Notes under the pieces: generated by a model
Seen by the model: the letters and a program-made list of their open reading frames with translations, nothing else
Told to the model about the DNA's origin: nothing
Databases searched by the model: none
Position numbers and translations under genes: made by a program
NCBI RefSeq assembly: GCF_900101905.1
Contig: NZ_FNAJ01000012.1
Location: forward strand, 62,001 to 126,000
From: Myxococcus virescens
GTDB lineage: Bacteria > Myxococcota > Myxococcia > Myxococcales > Myxococcaceae
Length of the DNA stretch: 64,000 nucleotides
Direction: 5' to 3'
Shown here: in pieces, positions 21,809 to 30,503 of the stretch
Numbering within the stretch: the stretch's first letter is position 1
Layout of the letters: every line of letters begins with the position of its first letter

Positions 21809-22963
21809 TCAGGGAATGCGCTCCCACGCGTCCTGCCAGTTCAAGCCCGTGCCCGGCGCGTAATGCAGCGCGGAGCCCTTGCACCAGCCGGAGTAGGGGA
21901 AGGGCTTGCAGCGATAGCGCAGTCCGTCGGTACCCCGCACCACGGTGCCCGCGGCATAGCCCTCAATCCCAGACGGGTAGACAGGCTCGCCACCGCCACC
22001 GGGCGGCGGCTTCATGATGTCGACCTGGAAGGTGTAGCCCGTCTCACGTGCATAGACGCGGTTGCCCAGCGCGTCCTGCACGGGATTCACGCGGCCCGCT
22101 GCGTCGAGCACGCCGACCTGGACGCGGCTGGACGCGCCGTTCACCCGCTGCGCCAGCGCATGAATCCACTGGGCCGCCGGCGTGGCCGTGGCCAGGGGAT
22201 GCACATGGGATTCGGCGTCAGCGCCTTGCGCGTCGAACACGCGCAGCGTCACCGAGCTCCCCGCGGGCAGGTCTTCACGCGCCTGCACCTGGCCCAGCTC
22301 CTTCCACGACGAGGGCGGCGGCGGGGTGTTGCTGAACTTCACGTCGGTGCAGGCGTAGAAGGCCTCCGGGCTGTCCGAGCGCTGCCAGATGCCGTAGATG
22401 ACATGCGCGCCCGTCTTCCCTTGAGGGAAGGGGCAGTTGAGCCGGTAGCGGTTGTTCTGGGCGGAGACGTGGGTGATGGAGCAGAAGGGATTCGCTTCCA
22501 GGTCCGACCACTTGAGCGGGAGCGCCGGGTTGTAGCCCTCGCGCGTGACGTAGAGGCGGAAGTAGCCGGTGGCGTGCACGGCGGTCGCGTGGAAGACGAA
22601 CTCGAAGCGGCCCTGGGTGTCCGGAGTGATGAGCGTGGAGGGCCAGTCCGTGCGCGCGAGGTCCAGGCCCCGGTGGCTTTCATTCGCGGCGCTGCAGAGC
22701 TTGCCGTCTGGAATGATGTCGCGGTGCCTGTCGTTGGCGTTGCCCTGCCGCACGCCATTCCAGTCGTAGAGCGCCTGCGTGCCACCGGCCTGGATGAGCG
22801 CCTTGCACGCGTCGGACTTCGGCGTCTCCGGCCCTTCCTTGAAGCAGCTGTAGACGCGGCTGAGGGGTACTTCCATGGAGCCGTGCGCCAGGGCCACGCT
22901 GGCGCACAACATGGAGACAACGGCGAGCGACGCGCCGAGACACCGCTGCACTGCTGAGGTCAT
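21809..22963 (-). CDS. AA10 lytic polysaccharide monooxygenase, chitin-active type
   Basis: 384 residues. Copper enzyme that oxidatively cleaves crystalline chitin. The signal peptide ends VALA|HG, leaving H27 as the obligatory N-terminal histidine. The second histidine of the Cu brace is H130 (ATAVHATGYFRLYVT). A GbpA-like middle region follows (about 215-320). The C-terminus (about 330-384) is a chitin-binding module of CBM5/12 or CBM73 type, with YRCKPFPYSGWC and NWQDAWERIP. Secreted. It complements the GH18 chitinase at 9489-11288. The SD AGGAGG lies inside a hairpin (22969-22988), which may restrict translation. Confidence 0.94.
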   Translation of the reverse strand: MTSAVQRCLGASLAVVSMLCASVALAHGSMEVPLSRVYSCFKEGPETPKSDACKALIQAGGTQALYDWNGVRQGNANDRHRDIIPDGKLCSAANESHRGLDLARTDWPSTLITPDTQGRFEFVFHATAVHATGYFRLYVTREGYNPALPLKWSDLEANPFCSITHVSAQNNRYRLNCPFPQGKTGAHVIYGIWQRSDSPEAFYACTDVKFSNTPPPPSSWKELGQVQAREDLPAGSSVTLRVFDAQGADAESHVHPLATATPAAQWIHALAQRVNGASSRVQVGVLDAAGRVNPVQDALGNRVYARETGYTFQVDIMKPPPGGGGEPVYPSGIEGYAAGTVVRGTDGLRYRCKPFPYSGWCKGSALHYAPGTGLNWQDAWERIP

Positions 22964-22968
22964 CCCTT

Positions 22969-22988
22969 CCTCCTGTGGTGTCAGGAGG
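22969..22988 (-). promoter_or_regulatory. Hairpin sequestering the LPMO ribosome binding site
   Basis: On the minus strand CCTCCTG-ACACCA-CAGGAGG is a perfect 7-bp stem with a 6-nt loop. Its right arm contains the SD AGGAGG, five nucleotides before the ATG at 22963. It has no T-tract. Either it regulates initiation or it also ends the upstream ATP-grasp transcript. Confidence 0.55.
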
Positions 22989-23020
22989 GAGGGCGCGGCC
23001 CCTGAAATCGGGTCAACGGC

Positions 23021-24493
23021 CTAGAAGGCCTTCCACGCCATCAGGAGCTTGGAGGCGACTTCCGAGGTGATGAGGGGCAACACGCCGCCCCCGCCGACGA
23101 TGTTGACGATTTCCGACATGGACCCGCGGCACACACCGCCCCACGCGGGCTGCCGCGCCAGGCCCACGGAGGCATAGGCGGAGTAGTCCACGAAGAAGGA
23201 CGTGGGCAGCACGGTGCCGTTGGGCTCGCAGAGCAGGTGCTCCTCGGGCGGCGAGTCCACCACCTCCTGCACCACGAAGCCTCCGCCGGCCGTGTCCTCC
23301 GCCGTGCGCGCGCACAGCTCCGCCCACGTCATCGGCGCGCCATAGGCCGCCTGCACCCGCTCCGTGTAGGGGACGGTGCCCGCGGAGCGGCCCAGGAAGA
23401 CGGCTCGGCCGCCATAGTCCCAGGCCCGCTTCAGCACGAAGCGCGCCGGCGTCGCGGCGACCAGGGCCACCAGGTCCTCCACGCGTTCGCCGTCGGGGCC
23501 CTGCGTCGGGCCGGGCTGGAACGTTCGCGTCCACGGCACGGACGCACGCACCGCCTCCAGCTCCTCGCCCGTGAGTCGCGCGGCTTCGGCCAGTGCGGGC
23601 TCGGCCAGGGCCTGCGACAGGCGGGCGAAGGTCAGCTTCACCTCCACCTGCGAGGCGGGGGGATTGAGGAACACCGCCTTCTTGCCGGGCACGGTGCCCA
23701 GGAAGTCCTCGACCCAGGGGGAGGGGGACTCCTCCAGGCGCCGGACGAAGAGGTGCCGGTACACCAGGTCGTACTTCTTGCCGTGGGCCACGAAGGCGTC
23801 ATCACCGGACACCTCGTCCGGATGGACCAGGTCCGCGTCCGCGCCGAACTCGCGGAAGCGTTCGCACAGCCAGCGCAGCTCCGTGATTTGGGCGTCGTTG
23901 CGGCGGCACAGCAGGGCCACCGTGTCTGGCATCCGGCCGTTGCGCTCGGCCGCGTAGCCGTCCAGCAGCGCCCGGTACAACGCCAGCGCGTTGCTGCCGT
24001 TGAGCGACAGCAGGGCGTGCAGGGACTTCTCCGGATAGCGGAAGTAGCGGCCGACCACCTCGATGAAGGTGCGGGCCGCGATGTCGGAGTACCCCTGCAT
24101 GGCGGGGATGGTGGCGTTGACCTCCAACGCCCACGGCGTGCCGCCCGCGACGAAGTAGTCCACTCGCGTGGTGGCCAGCCGGGTGGACTGGCGCCAGGTG
24201 CGCTCGGCGAGCACGCGCTCGAGAGGGGAGAGGGCGCCCAGCAGGGCCTCCGCGTCCGCGCCCTGGAGCTGCGCCTGCGCCATCTTCACCGTGGCGGAGG
24301 ACAGGCGGGCGGACAGCTCCGAGCGGCGGCGAATCTCCGCGGCGTCCAGCACCACGGGCGTGGCGGTGATGGGGATGGGGTGGGTGGTCCCGTCCGGTCG
24401 CGTGACGGCGAGGCCCCGCTGGTAGGCGATTCGCGCCAGGTCGGGCGCGATGTGGCGTGCCTGGCTCCGGAGCGCGTCGATGAACTCTTGCAC
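23021..24493 (-). CDS. ATP-grasp-like protein of unknown substrate
   Basis: 490 residues, GTG start at 24493 with GAGGT 9 nt upstream. The second half shows a glutathionylspermidine-synthase/circularly-permuted ATP-grasp flavour: FVLKRAWDYGGRAVFLG (about 350), GGGFVVQEVVDSPPEEHLL (about 410), then the C-terminal SMSEIVNIVGGGGVLPLI glycine loop. In the first half, WALEVNATIPAMQGYSD resembles a ligand loop of the same fold. Such enzymes join a carboxylate to an amine or thiol with ATP; the substrate is not evident. No signal peptide. It ends 57 bp before the LPMO start and could be co-transcribed. Confidence 0.65.
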   Translation of the reverse strand: MQEFIDALRSQARHIAPDLARIAYQRGLAVTRPDGTTHPIPITATPVVLDAAEIRRRSELSARLSSATVKMAQAQLQGADAEALLGALSPLERVLAERTWRQSTRLATTRVDYFVAGGTPWALEVNATIPAMQGYSDIAARTFIEVVGRYFRYPEKSLHALLSLNGSNALALYRALLDGYAAERNGRMPDTVALLCRRNDAQITELRWLCERFREFGADADLVHPDEVSGDDAFVAHGKKYDLVYRHLFVRRLEESPSPWVEDFLGTVPGKKAVFLNPPASQVEVKLTFARLSQALAEPALAEAARLTGEELEAVRASVPWTRTFQPGPTQGPDGERVEDLVALVAATPARFVLKRAWDYGGRAVFLGRSAGTVPYTERVQAAYGAPMTWAELCARTAEDTAGGGFVVQEVVDSPPEEHLLCEPNGTVLPTSFFVDYSAYASVGLARQPAWGGVCRGSMSEIVNIVGGGGVLPLITSEVASKLLMAWKAF

Positions 24494-24769
24494 GAAGTCG
24501 TGACCTCGATGTTACGCCCGGGCGTCTTCCGGGCGGCGCGCACCCTACGCCTGGACGGGTCCACCGGTCCACGGGCCTGGTGCCTTCCGTCGGAGCAGGA
24601 CACTCCCCCGGTGGCGTTTTGTCGCCCGCCGGGCCTGGGACCGGCCGCTCCGGGGCATACCCGGGAAGCGGCGCTGGAAAGGGGTCTTGGTTGCTTTTGT
24701 TTCTGGGTTGCTGTTGTTCGTTCGCCGGAGGTGCTGTTTCCTGGTGCGTGTTGCGTGAGACAGTCTGAC

Positions 24770-24798
24770 TTGCGCGAACGGCCTGTCTGGCTTACAAC
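24770..24798 (+). promoter_or_regulatory. Candidate promoter for the small His-rich gene
   Basis: TTGCGC, 17 nt, TACAAC; start codon 32 bp after the -10. Its -10 overlaps the left arm of an 11-bp inverted repeat (CTGTCTGGCTT at 24783-24793, AAGCCAGACAG at 25326-25336) that flanks the gene. The rest of the 337-bp divergent gap 24494-24830 shows nothing definite besides a T/G-rich stretch around 24690-24725. Confidence 0.45.
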
Positions 24799-24830
24799 CG
24801 TAGACGCCGTTCGACCGGGAATGCCCTGAC

Positions 24831-25265
24831 GTGAGTCGCTCCACCTTTCACCAGCCCGTGAGTTCCGTCCGGTCGCGCCGTCTGGCGCTGCCGTTCGCGC
24901 TCGTGTGCGTGCTGGCGTACATGGGGAGCGTGATGCACTTCGCCCTGGTCCAGCACGCCACGTGCCTGGAGCATGGTGAGGTGATGCACGTGGAGGCCGG
25001 TGCCTCCCACGGCGCCGGTCACGTCGAGGCGTCCTTCGACGATGTGCGGCTCGCCTCCAAGAGCGCGAAGGCGGACTCCCACGGCTCCGACGCCCACTGT
25101 GTCCACGCCTTCTTCCGGCGGGAGGCTCCGCCTCCGCAGCAGGACACGCCGTCCCTCCTGGTCGCGCCCGCTCGCTCCGAGCCCGCGCTGGCGGTGTTCC
25201 GCTTCCACGCGGAGCCCGTCGCCCGTCTGCACCTGGCTCCCAAGGCGTCTCCGCCGCGCGCGTGA
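24831..25265 (+). CDS. Small His-rich membrane-anchored protein, possibly metal-related
   Basis: 144 residues, GTG start. N-terminal membrane segment (about 19-40, LALPFALVCVLAYMGSVMHF) followed by a periplasmic region rich in His: HATCLEHGEVMHVEAG, SHGAGH, DSHGSDAHCVHAFFRRE. The C-terminus (HLAPKASPPRA) resembles that of the small protein at 34519-34944 (DTAPKASPPAHA) heading the Zn/Mn uptake operon. Size, one TM, His/Cys residues and Pro-rich end recall DUF2946-like small proteins found near metal transport genes. The metal role is inference. Confidence 0.6.
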   Translation: MSRSTFHQPVSSVRSRRLALPFALVCVLAYMGSVMHFALVQHATCLEHGEVMHVEAGASHGAGHVEASFDDVRLASKSAKADSHGSDAHCVHAFFRREAPPPQQDTPSLLVAPARSEPALAVFRFHAEPVARLHLAPKASPPRA

Positions 25266-25539
25266 GGCCCGGGAGTTTGCTCGCTCAGGCGGCCTGTCGC
25301 GCCGTGTGAGGTGGCCCGTCCGCTAAAGCCAGACAGACTCCGTCCGCTCCGTGCGGACTGTGAGTCATTGCGGCTTTGCGCCCACGCTGGCTGAGTTGTC
25401 TCACGGCGCCCGTGTTTCGTGCTCCGCGCACGCCCCTTCCATTCCCACGCACCCGTGGCGGCCCCTCCATGTCCTGGCGGTGTCCGTTGCTGGCGCGCGG
25501 GCGTGGCACACCCGCAGTCCAATCCCGTGGAGTCGCACC

Positions 25540-26040
25540 ATGACGAAGAAGCTCCTTGCCGCGTTCCTGCTGTCCACCGCGCTCGTCTCCGCCGGCTGCG
25601 GCGACGACCATCCCGAAGAAGAGGGCGTCGACGCCGAGGCGTGCGAGCACCTCCAGGAGGGGCCCGCCACCGCCGTCATCGCCAACATGGGGACCAACAA
25701 CCCGCCCCCCGAGATTCGCGCTGACCACCGCCGCTACGACATCACCCTGATGAACGGCTCGGATGGGAATCAGGGCATGGTGGCCTTCGCCGCGAACGAG
25801 GCCGCCGACTACGTCATCTACACCAACGCGGACGTGCCCCTTTCCATCACCACCGCCAGCGGTGAGGTGGTGGAAATCGAGGAGAGCACCAGCAGCTCCA
25901 AGGGTTGCACCGACATCAAGGGCCGCCACGTCGTGCCGCTCACGGTGGGCACGCACTACCTGACCTTCGGCCCCACGTCCGCGGCGACTGTCGGCGTCCT
26001 CATCGAGGAGTCGCACGGCGACCACGGCCACGAGCACTGA
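25540..26040 (+). CDS. Small lipoprotein with His-rich C-terminus
   Basis: 166 residues from MTKKLLAAFLL at 25540; the open frame upstream lacks coding character. Lipobox VSAGC (C20), followed by GDDHPEEE. The body is a beta-rich domain (RYDITLMNGSDGNQGMVAF, DVPLSITTASGEVVEIEE) with two further Cys (C32 and the CTDIKG Cys). It ends ESHGDHGHEH, a typical metal-binding tail. Probably a periplasm-facing metal-binding or sensing lipoprotein. It follows the His-rich small protein by 274 bp, suggesting a common purpose. Confidence 0.68.
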   Translation: MTKKLLAAFLLSTALVSAGCGDDHPEEEGVDAEACEHLQEGPATAVIANMGTNNPPPEIRADHRRYDITLMNGSDGNQGMVAFAANEAADYVIYTNADVPLSITTASGEVVEIEESTSSSKGCTDIKGRHVVPLTVGTHYLTFGPTSAATVGVLIEESHGDHGHEH

Positions 26041-26124
26041 CGTTGTCCCCGGGCCCCTGGCCCGTTCACCCGGGGGCCGGTGCTCCACCCGTGCCGGCCC
26101 CTCGTTCCCCGAAGAGAGAAGACC

Positions 26125-26508
26125 ATGGGTTCCTTCCAGCAGTTCCTGACGGACAAGAACATCCCCTCCGAGAAGCTCCTCCGCCTGTCGCGCCAGCTCG
26201 AGTCCTACGGCTCCGAGGGCCGCACCCTCCTGAAGAAGCGGAGCGCCCGTCGCCGTGACAAGGACGCGCAGGGAAAGAGCTACGAGTCGCTGTCCATCGG
26301 CAAGCCGAAGAGTGGCCGGGGCGTCAGCGCCCAGCAGCTCCAGGCCGCGCTGGGAGACCTGCCACTGACGGCCAGCGTGCGCGGGAAGCTGGTGCGCGCC
26401 GTCAACGCGGTGCTGGGCAAGCAGGGCGGAAGCCCGGTGGACGCGCCCGCGCTCTTCGGCGCCAGCCCCGTGCGCCGCGGCGCCACGGCGAAGAAGTCCG
26501 CGAGCTGA
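26125..26508 (+). CDS. Small basic protein of unknown function
   Basis: 127 residues from MGSFQQF at 26125, preceded by GAGAGAAG. Strongly basic middle (LLKKRSARRRDKDAQGKSY) and a helical segment (QLQAALGDLPLTASVRGKLV), ending in a Lys/Ala/Ser tail. A nucleic-acid-binding or structural role is possible but unsupported. It is 15 bp upstream of the next gene and probably starts a three-gene transcript to 28870. Confidence 0.6.
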   Translation: MGSFQQFLTDKNIPSEKLLRLSRQLESYGSEGRTLLKKRSARRRDKDAQGKSYESLSIGKPKSGRGVSAQQLQAALGDLPLTASVRGKLVRAVNAVLGKQGGSPVDAPALFGASPVRRGATAKKSAS

Positions 26509-26523
26509 GAGGAGCGCGCGCCC

Positions 26524-27126
26524 ATGTCCGGCCATGCCATGTCCACCGTGCTTCCCTGTGAGCTGCGACGCGATGGAGACCGGCTGTTCGACGTCTCCAT
26601 GTGGTGCCTCGGGCGGGATGTCCTCTGCCCGGAGGGGAACCTCCTCGTTCGACGAGGGCTCGTGCGTCACGCGCGCCCCGAAGGCGCGGAGGGGCAGAGT
26701 CCCTACACGGTGGGCCTTCCGGATGGTGGGCGCCTGACGCTGTGGGGCTTCGGCGCGCTGTGTGAGTGCGGCGAAGCCATCTTCGTCCCTCGGGCGGGCT
26801 TCGCGCCCGTCCTGCTGGAGGAGGTGCCGGGCCGTCTGCCGTTTCGCGCGGAGGAGCTGGGTCCGGCGCGCTCGCCGACCACGGGGCACGAGCGGCGGGC
26901 GCTGCGCGCGGGGCTCGCCTCGCTGGCGGGGTGGCTGGCCGAGCACGAGGATTGGATTTCCTCCGAGATGGGGCCGTCCTGGCGCCGTGAGTGCTTCGGG
27001 GCACGCCGCAAAGCGGCGCCTGTCGCGGCGGACGGACTGGCCTTGGCGTGGCGGCGCTTCGCCTCCCGCGTTCGTTCCCTGGATTCTGGATTCAATGTCT
27101 GCACCGCCCCGGTCGCCGGGGCTTGA
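26524..27126 (+). CDS. Conserved-looking hypothetical protein with CxC motif
   Basis: 200 residues. GAGAGGAG precedes the ATG. The N-terminal half is beta-rich (LPDGGRLTLWGFGALCECGEAIFV) with a CxC pair that could bind metal; the C-terminal half is helical and Trp/Arg-rich (SLAGWLAEHEDWISSEMGPS). No signal peptide, no recognised family. Its stop lies within the ribosome binding region of the following TPR gene, which indicates coupling. Confidence 0.6.
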   Translation: MSGHAMSTVLPCELRRDGDRLFDVSMWCLGRDVLCPEGNLLVRRGLVRHARPEGAEGQSPYTVGLPDGGRLTLWGFGALCECGEAIFVPRAGFAPVLLEEVPGRLPFRAEELGPARSPTTGHERRALRAGLASLAGWLAEHEDWISSEMGPSWRRECFGARRKAAPVAADGLALAWRRFASRVRSLDSGFNVCTAPVAGA

Positions 27127-27136
27127 GGAGGCCATC

Positions 27137-28870
27137 ATGTTGGCGCGACTGCTCCGAGCCGATGAACCTTCCGTCCATGCCCGCGCGCCGTGGGAGGATG
27201 TCGCGGATGACGCGCTCCCCACGCCGCTCCTGCGCGAGGGACTGGGTAACGCACATCTGGGCGTCACCACCGCCAGGCCCCAGGCCCAGGCGTGGTTCGA
27301 CCAGGGCCTGCGGCTGTTGCACCTGGGGTGGGGCGGGGAAGCCCGCCGCGCCTTCGCGCAGGCCACGCGCGAGGATTCGTCGCTGGCCATGGCCTGGTGG
27401 GGGCTCGCCCTCACGCGAGGCTCCGGTGCCCGCTTCGCCGCCGCCCGCGCGGAGGCCATGGGCCGTGCGCTGGCCCTGAGCGAGGGCACGACGGACCGCG
27501 AGCAGCGCTACATCGTCGCGGGCAGTCTGCTGGCGGAGAAGGGGCCGGCCCATGGGCGCCACGCCTTCGTGCGTGACATGGAGTGCCTCATCGACCGCTA
27601 TCCCGAGGACGGCGACGCGCGGCTGCTGCTCGCGGGCTTTCTCCTGGACGGCTACGAGCCGGATGGCAGGCCCGGGCAGGGGCAGCCGTATGCGCAGGCC
27701 CTGCTGCGCGAGCTGCTGCGCTCACACCCGGACCACGCGGGCGTCCACCATGCATGGGTGCAGGCCATGCTGAACAGCGGCCGGCCCGAGGCTGCCCGTG
27801 ACAGTGCTCACCGCCTGGTGACGCTGGCGCCTCGTGCCAGCCCCGCGCTGCTCTCCGCGGGGCGCCTGCTTCAGCGGGTCGGGCTGGTGGCGGAGGCCCG
27901 GCGCGTGCTGGAGGCCACGGTGGCCGCGGACGATGCGTACCTGTCCGAGGAAGGACTGCGCACCGCCGACGCGCCGAGTGCCGAGGCGGCCATGCGGCTG
28001 CTCAGCCAGGGCTGCGCCGAAGCGGGCCAGTACGGCGAGTCCCAGGCGTGGGCCCGTCGCCTGCGGCAGCGGGTGGAAGGGGCTGGCGGCGACGATCAGG
28101 CGCTGCTGTTCGCCGCCGCCACGATGGTGTCCGCGCACCTGCGCTTCGGCTTCTGGCGTGCGGCGGCGGACGTGCCCATGGAGCTGTCTGATACGGCCAG
28201 CCCGGCGGAGCGGGCGCTGCGGGACGGGATTCGTCAGTACACGAGAGGACTCAGCCTGCTCGAGGCCGCGCGGCTGGGCGAGGTGGAGCGGGTATGCAAT
28301 TCACTGGATGCGCAACATGCGCTCCTGGCGGAGGCTCGCCGCTCGGAGGACCTGTCCCTGTGTCCACGAGATGTGGCGCGGGTGGTGGAGGTGGCCGCTC
28401 ATGAGCTGCGTGGCGCACTGGAGGCCCGCAGGGGCGAGGTGGGCCGCGCCGAGGCCACGCTGACGCGTGCGTGGCGGCTGGAGCGGCGGCTTCGGGCAGC
28501 AGGGCCCGCGGCCTTCTCCCGGCCCGCGCGCGAGGCGCTGGTCCGGTTGCGTCTGCGCACGGAGCGCGAGGACAAGGCGGTGGGGCTGGCGAAGACGCTG
28601 GTGGCGGAGCGGCCTGGGTGCGGGCACTTGCGACTGCTGTCCGCGGAGTCCCAGGTGGCGCTCGGCGCTTGGAGCAGCGCGGTGGAGGACTTCGCCGCGT
28701 TCCTCGACTGCTGGCGTGACGCGGACCCGCATCAGCCGGAGCTTCGCCGCGCTCGGGCCTTCATCGCCGGGCGGGGGCGCCTGCTGCGGCTCGTGCGCCC
28801 GCCGGAGCTCCTCGCCCTGCGGGAGACCGGGGCCCCGGCCCTCGCGGCGCAGGGGACGGTGTCCTGCTGA
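27137..28870 (+). CDS. Cytoplasmic TPR repeat protein
   Basis: 577 residues from the ATG at 27137, with GAGGAGG 7 nt upstream. The first repeat has the signature of a widespread TPR family: AQAWFDQGLRLLHLGWGGEA, then RRAFAQATREDSSLAMAWWG. Further repeats are at about 190-290 (HPDHAGVHHAWVQAMLNSGR; LLSAGRLLQRVGLVAEARRV) and toward the end. The central part is degenerate, long and Ala/Arg-rich. No signal peptide in this version. Protein-protein interaction role assumed. Confidence 0.75.
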   Translation: MLARLLRADEPSVHARAPWEDVADDALPTPLLREGLGNAHLGVTTARPQAQAWFDQGLRLLHLGWGGEARRAFAQATREDSSLAMAWWGLALTRGSGARFAAARAEAMGRALALSEGTTDREQRYIVAGSLLAEKGPAHGRHAFVRDMECLIDRYPEDGDARLLLAGFLLDGYEPDGRPGQGQPYAQALLRELLRSHPDHAGVHHAWVQAMLNSGRPEAARDSAHRLVTLAPRASPALLSAGRLLQRVGLVAEARRVLEATVAADDAYLSEEGLRTADAPSAEAAMRLLSQGCAEAGQYGESQAWARRLRQRVEGAGGDDQALLFAAATMVSAHLRFGFWRAAADVPMELSDTASPAERALRDGIRQYTRGLSLLEAARLGEVERVCNSLDAQHALLAEARRSEDLSLCPRDVARVVEVAAHELRGALEARRGEVGRAEATLTRAWRLERRLRAAGPAAFSRPAREALVRLRLRTEREDKAVGLAKTLVAERPGCGHLRLLSAESQVALGAWSSAVEDFAAFLDCWRDADPHQPELRRARAFIAGRGRLLRLVRPPELLALRETGAPALAAQGTVSC

Positions 28871-28882
28871 GCGGTGCCCGAG

Positions 28883-28898
28883 TGGCACGGGGGCTGCC
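28883..28898 (+). promoter_or_regulatory. Candidate sigma-54 promoter upstream of the isochorismatase-family gene
   Basis: TGGCAC-GGGGG-CTGCC keeps the GG (-24) and GC (-12) dinucleotides at the correct spacing, with two mismatches to TGGCACN5TTGCW. It is 178 bp before the next start. Could be a chance match in GC-rich DNA. Confidence 0.3.
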
Positions 28899-29075
28899 GC
28901 CTGTTCACGGTCCATCAGGCGCCCATCAAACGTGCGCCCCACCTTCGGGGCTCATTGCCCGCGCGTCGCGGGTTGACTGTCACCCGCTGGAAGTCCTCGC
29001 CGTGCGGGCGTCCACCGGCCGCGCTGGCGGCTCCCGCCGCTTGACGGAGCCTCGCCGTTCGCGCGAGGAGGGGGC

Positions 29076-29627
29076 ATGCCCACCTTCCGCCTCAAGCAGG
29101 ACCAGGCCGCGTTGCTCGTCGTGGACATCCAGGAGCGACTGTGCGCCGCCATGGACCGGGACGCGCTGGACCGGATGCTCAGCCGCACCACCGCCGCCAT
29201 CGAGGGCGCTCGCGCGCTGGGGCTCCCCATCCTCCTCACCGAGCAGTACCCCCAGGGCCTGGGGCCCACGCATTCGCTGCTGCGGATGCGGGTGCTGAAG
29301 GACGTCAAGGCGGTGGAGAAGCTGGAGTTCAGCGCCGCCGTGCCAGACGTGCTGGCCTCGCTCGGCGGGCGCACGCAGGTGCTGGTGGCGGGCATGGAGA
29401 CGCACATCTGCGTCTTCCAGACGGTGCGCGACCTGGCCGAACGCGGCCTGTCCCCGTTCCTGCTCACGGACGCCGTGCTGTCCCGCGCGCAGGAGGACCG
29501 GCAGGTGGGCCTCCAGTTGTGCCGTGACGCGGGCGCGCACGTCGTCACGGTGGAGGCCGCGCTGTTCGACCTGCTCGGGCGCGCCGGCACGCCCGAGTTC
29601 AAGCAGGTCTCCGCAGCGGTCCGCTGA
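29076..29627 (+). CDS. Isochorismatase-family cysteine hydrolase
   Basis: 183 residues. Family members hydrolyse isochorismate, nicotinamide, ureidoacrylate or similar amides. The catalytic triad is in place: D17 (LLVVDIQ), K82 (VEKLEFSA) and C112 (GMETHICVFQT). The sequence most resembles the YcaC-like hydrolases of unknown substrate rather than PncA, because the PncA metal-site DxHxxxH pattern is absent. Cytoplasmic. Start chosen at the ATG after GAGGAGGGGGC. Its stop is 3 bp from the stop of the convergent metal permease gene. Confidence 0.88.
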   Translation: MPTFRLKQDQAALLVVDIQERLCAAMDRDALDRMLSRTTAAIEGARALGLPILLTEQYPQGLGPTHSLLRMRVLKDVKAVEKLEFSAAVPDVLASLGGRTQVLVAGMETHICVFQTVRDLAERGLSPFLLTDAVLSRAQEDRQVGLQLCRDAGAHVVTVEAALFDLLGRAGTPEFKQVSAAVR

Positions 29628-29630
29628 CCC

Positions 29631-30503
29631 TCAGCGCGCCTTCTGTACCGCGTGGACGAGCATCCGGAGGACGGTCGCCACGGCCACCATGGCCGCGGCG
29701 AACACCGTCTGCGAGCCGCCCACGGGGAAGTCGTAGAAGAACGCGAAAAGATAGCCACCCACGCCCGCGATGGCGCCGAAGAGCGTGGCGACGAAGAAGG
29801 TCCACGGTAGCCGCAGCTCCAACATCAGCGCGGCGATGGCGGACAGCGTGGAGAAGGCGAACACCGGCAGCGCGCCCAGCGCCCGGGCGCACACGCCCAC
29901 CATGACGCCGATGCTGACCATCAGCACGCCGTCCAGCAGGCGCACCGGCAGCCCCTGCACCAGCGCTCCCGTCCGGTCGAAGCTGGCGAAGGTGATGCCC
30001 CGGTACCACCACAGGTGGATGAACATGACGCCACCGCCAGCGATGGCCACCGTGTAGAGCTGCTCGGGCGTCACCAGCACCGCCGTGCCGAAGAGGATGC
30101 CCTGGATGTCGTGCGCCTCTTGCGCGATGCGGTCTCCCACGAGCACCGCGGCGCCGCCCGCCAGCGCATACGCCAGGCCCAGCAGGCTCTCCCGTGTGAG
30201 GCGCAGCTTCGCTGGCTCCGTCATCAGCAACAGGGTGGCCAACAGCGCCAGGGTGGTGGCCCCCAGCACGGGCTCCACGTGCGTGCCCAGGTGGATGGCC
30301 GCGTAGAAGGCCAGCGCCACGCCCAGGCCCGCGGATTGGGCCACCGCGGCGCTGACGAACACCATGCGCCGCAGCACCACATACACGCTCAGGAAGCCCA
30401 GCACGCCGCCCGCGATGAGCGCGCACAGCAGCGGGTCCCTGAACAAATCGAACGCCAGGTGGAACTGCTCCCACTTGGACGGTTCAGCGAGCGTCGTTTC
30501 CAC
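29631..30503 (-). CDS. znuB: ABC-3 type Zn/Mn transporter permease
   Basis: 290 residues. GTG start at 30503 inside the end of the ATPase gene (20-bp overlap); homology begins at FRDPLLCALIAGGVLGFLSV just after. About eight membrane segments of the ZnuB/TroC family, with the typical opening GFLSVYVVLRRMVFVSAAVA and the loop DIQGILFGTAVLVT. It forms the inner-membrane channel with the upstream-encoded ATPase and solute-binding protein. Last gene of the six-gene operon. Metal (Zn or Mn) cannot be told from sequence alone; operon content favours Zn. Confidence 0.9.
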   Translation of the reverse strand: METTLAEPSKWEQFHLAFDLFRDPLLCALIAGGVLGFLSVYVVLRRMVFVSAAVAQSAGLGVALAFYAAIHLGTHVEPVLGATTLALLATLLLMTEPAKLRLTRESLLGLAYALAGGAAVLVGDRIAQEAHDIQGILFGTAVLVTPEQLYTVAIAGGGVMFIHLWWYRGITFASFDRTGALVQGLPVRLLDGVLMVSIGVMVGVCARALGALPVFAFSTLSAIAALMLELRLPWTFFVATLFGAIAGVGGYLFAFFYDFPVGGSQTVFAAAMVAVATVLRMLVHAVQKAR

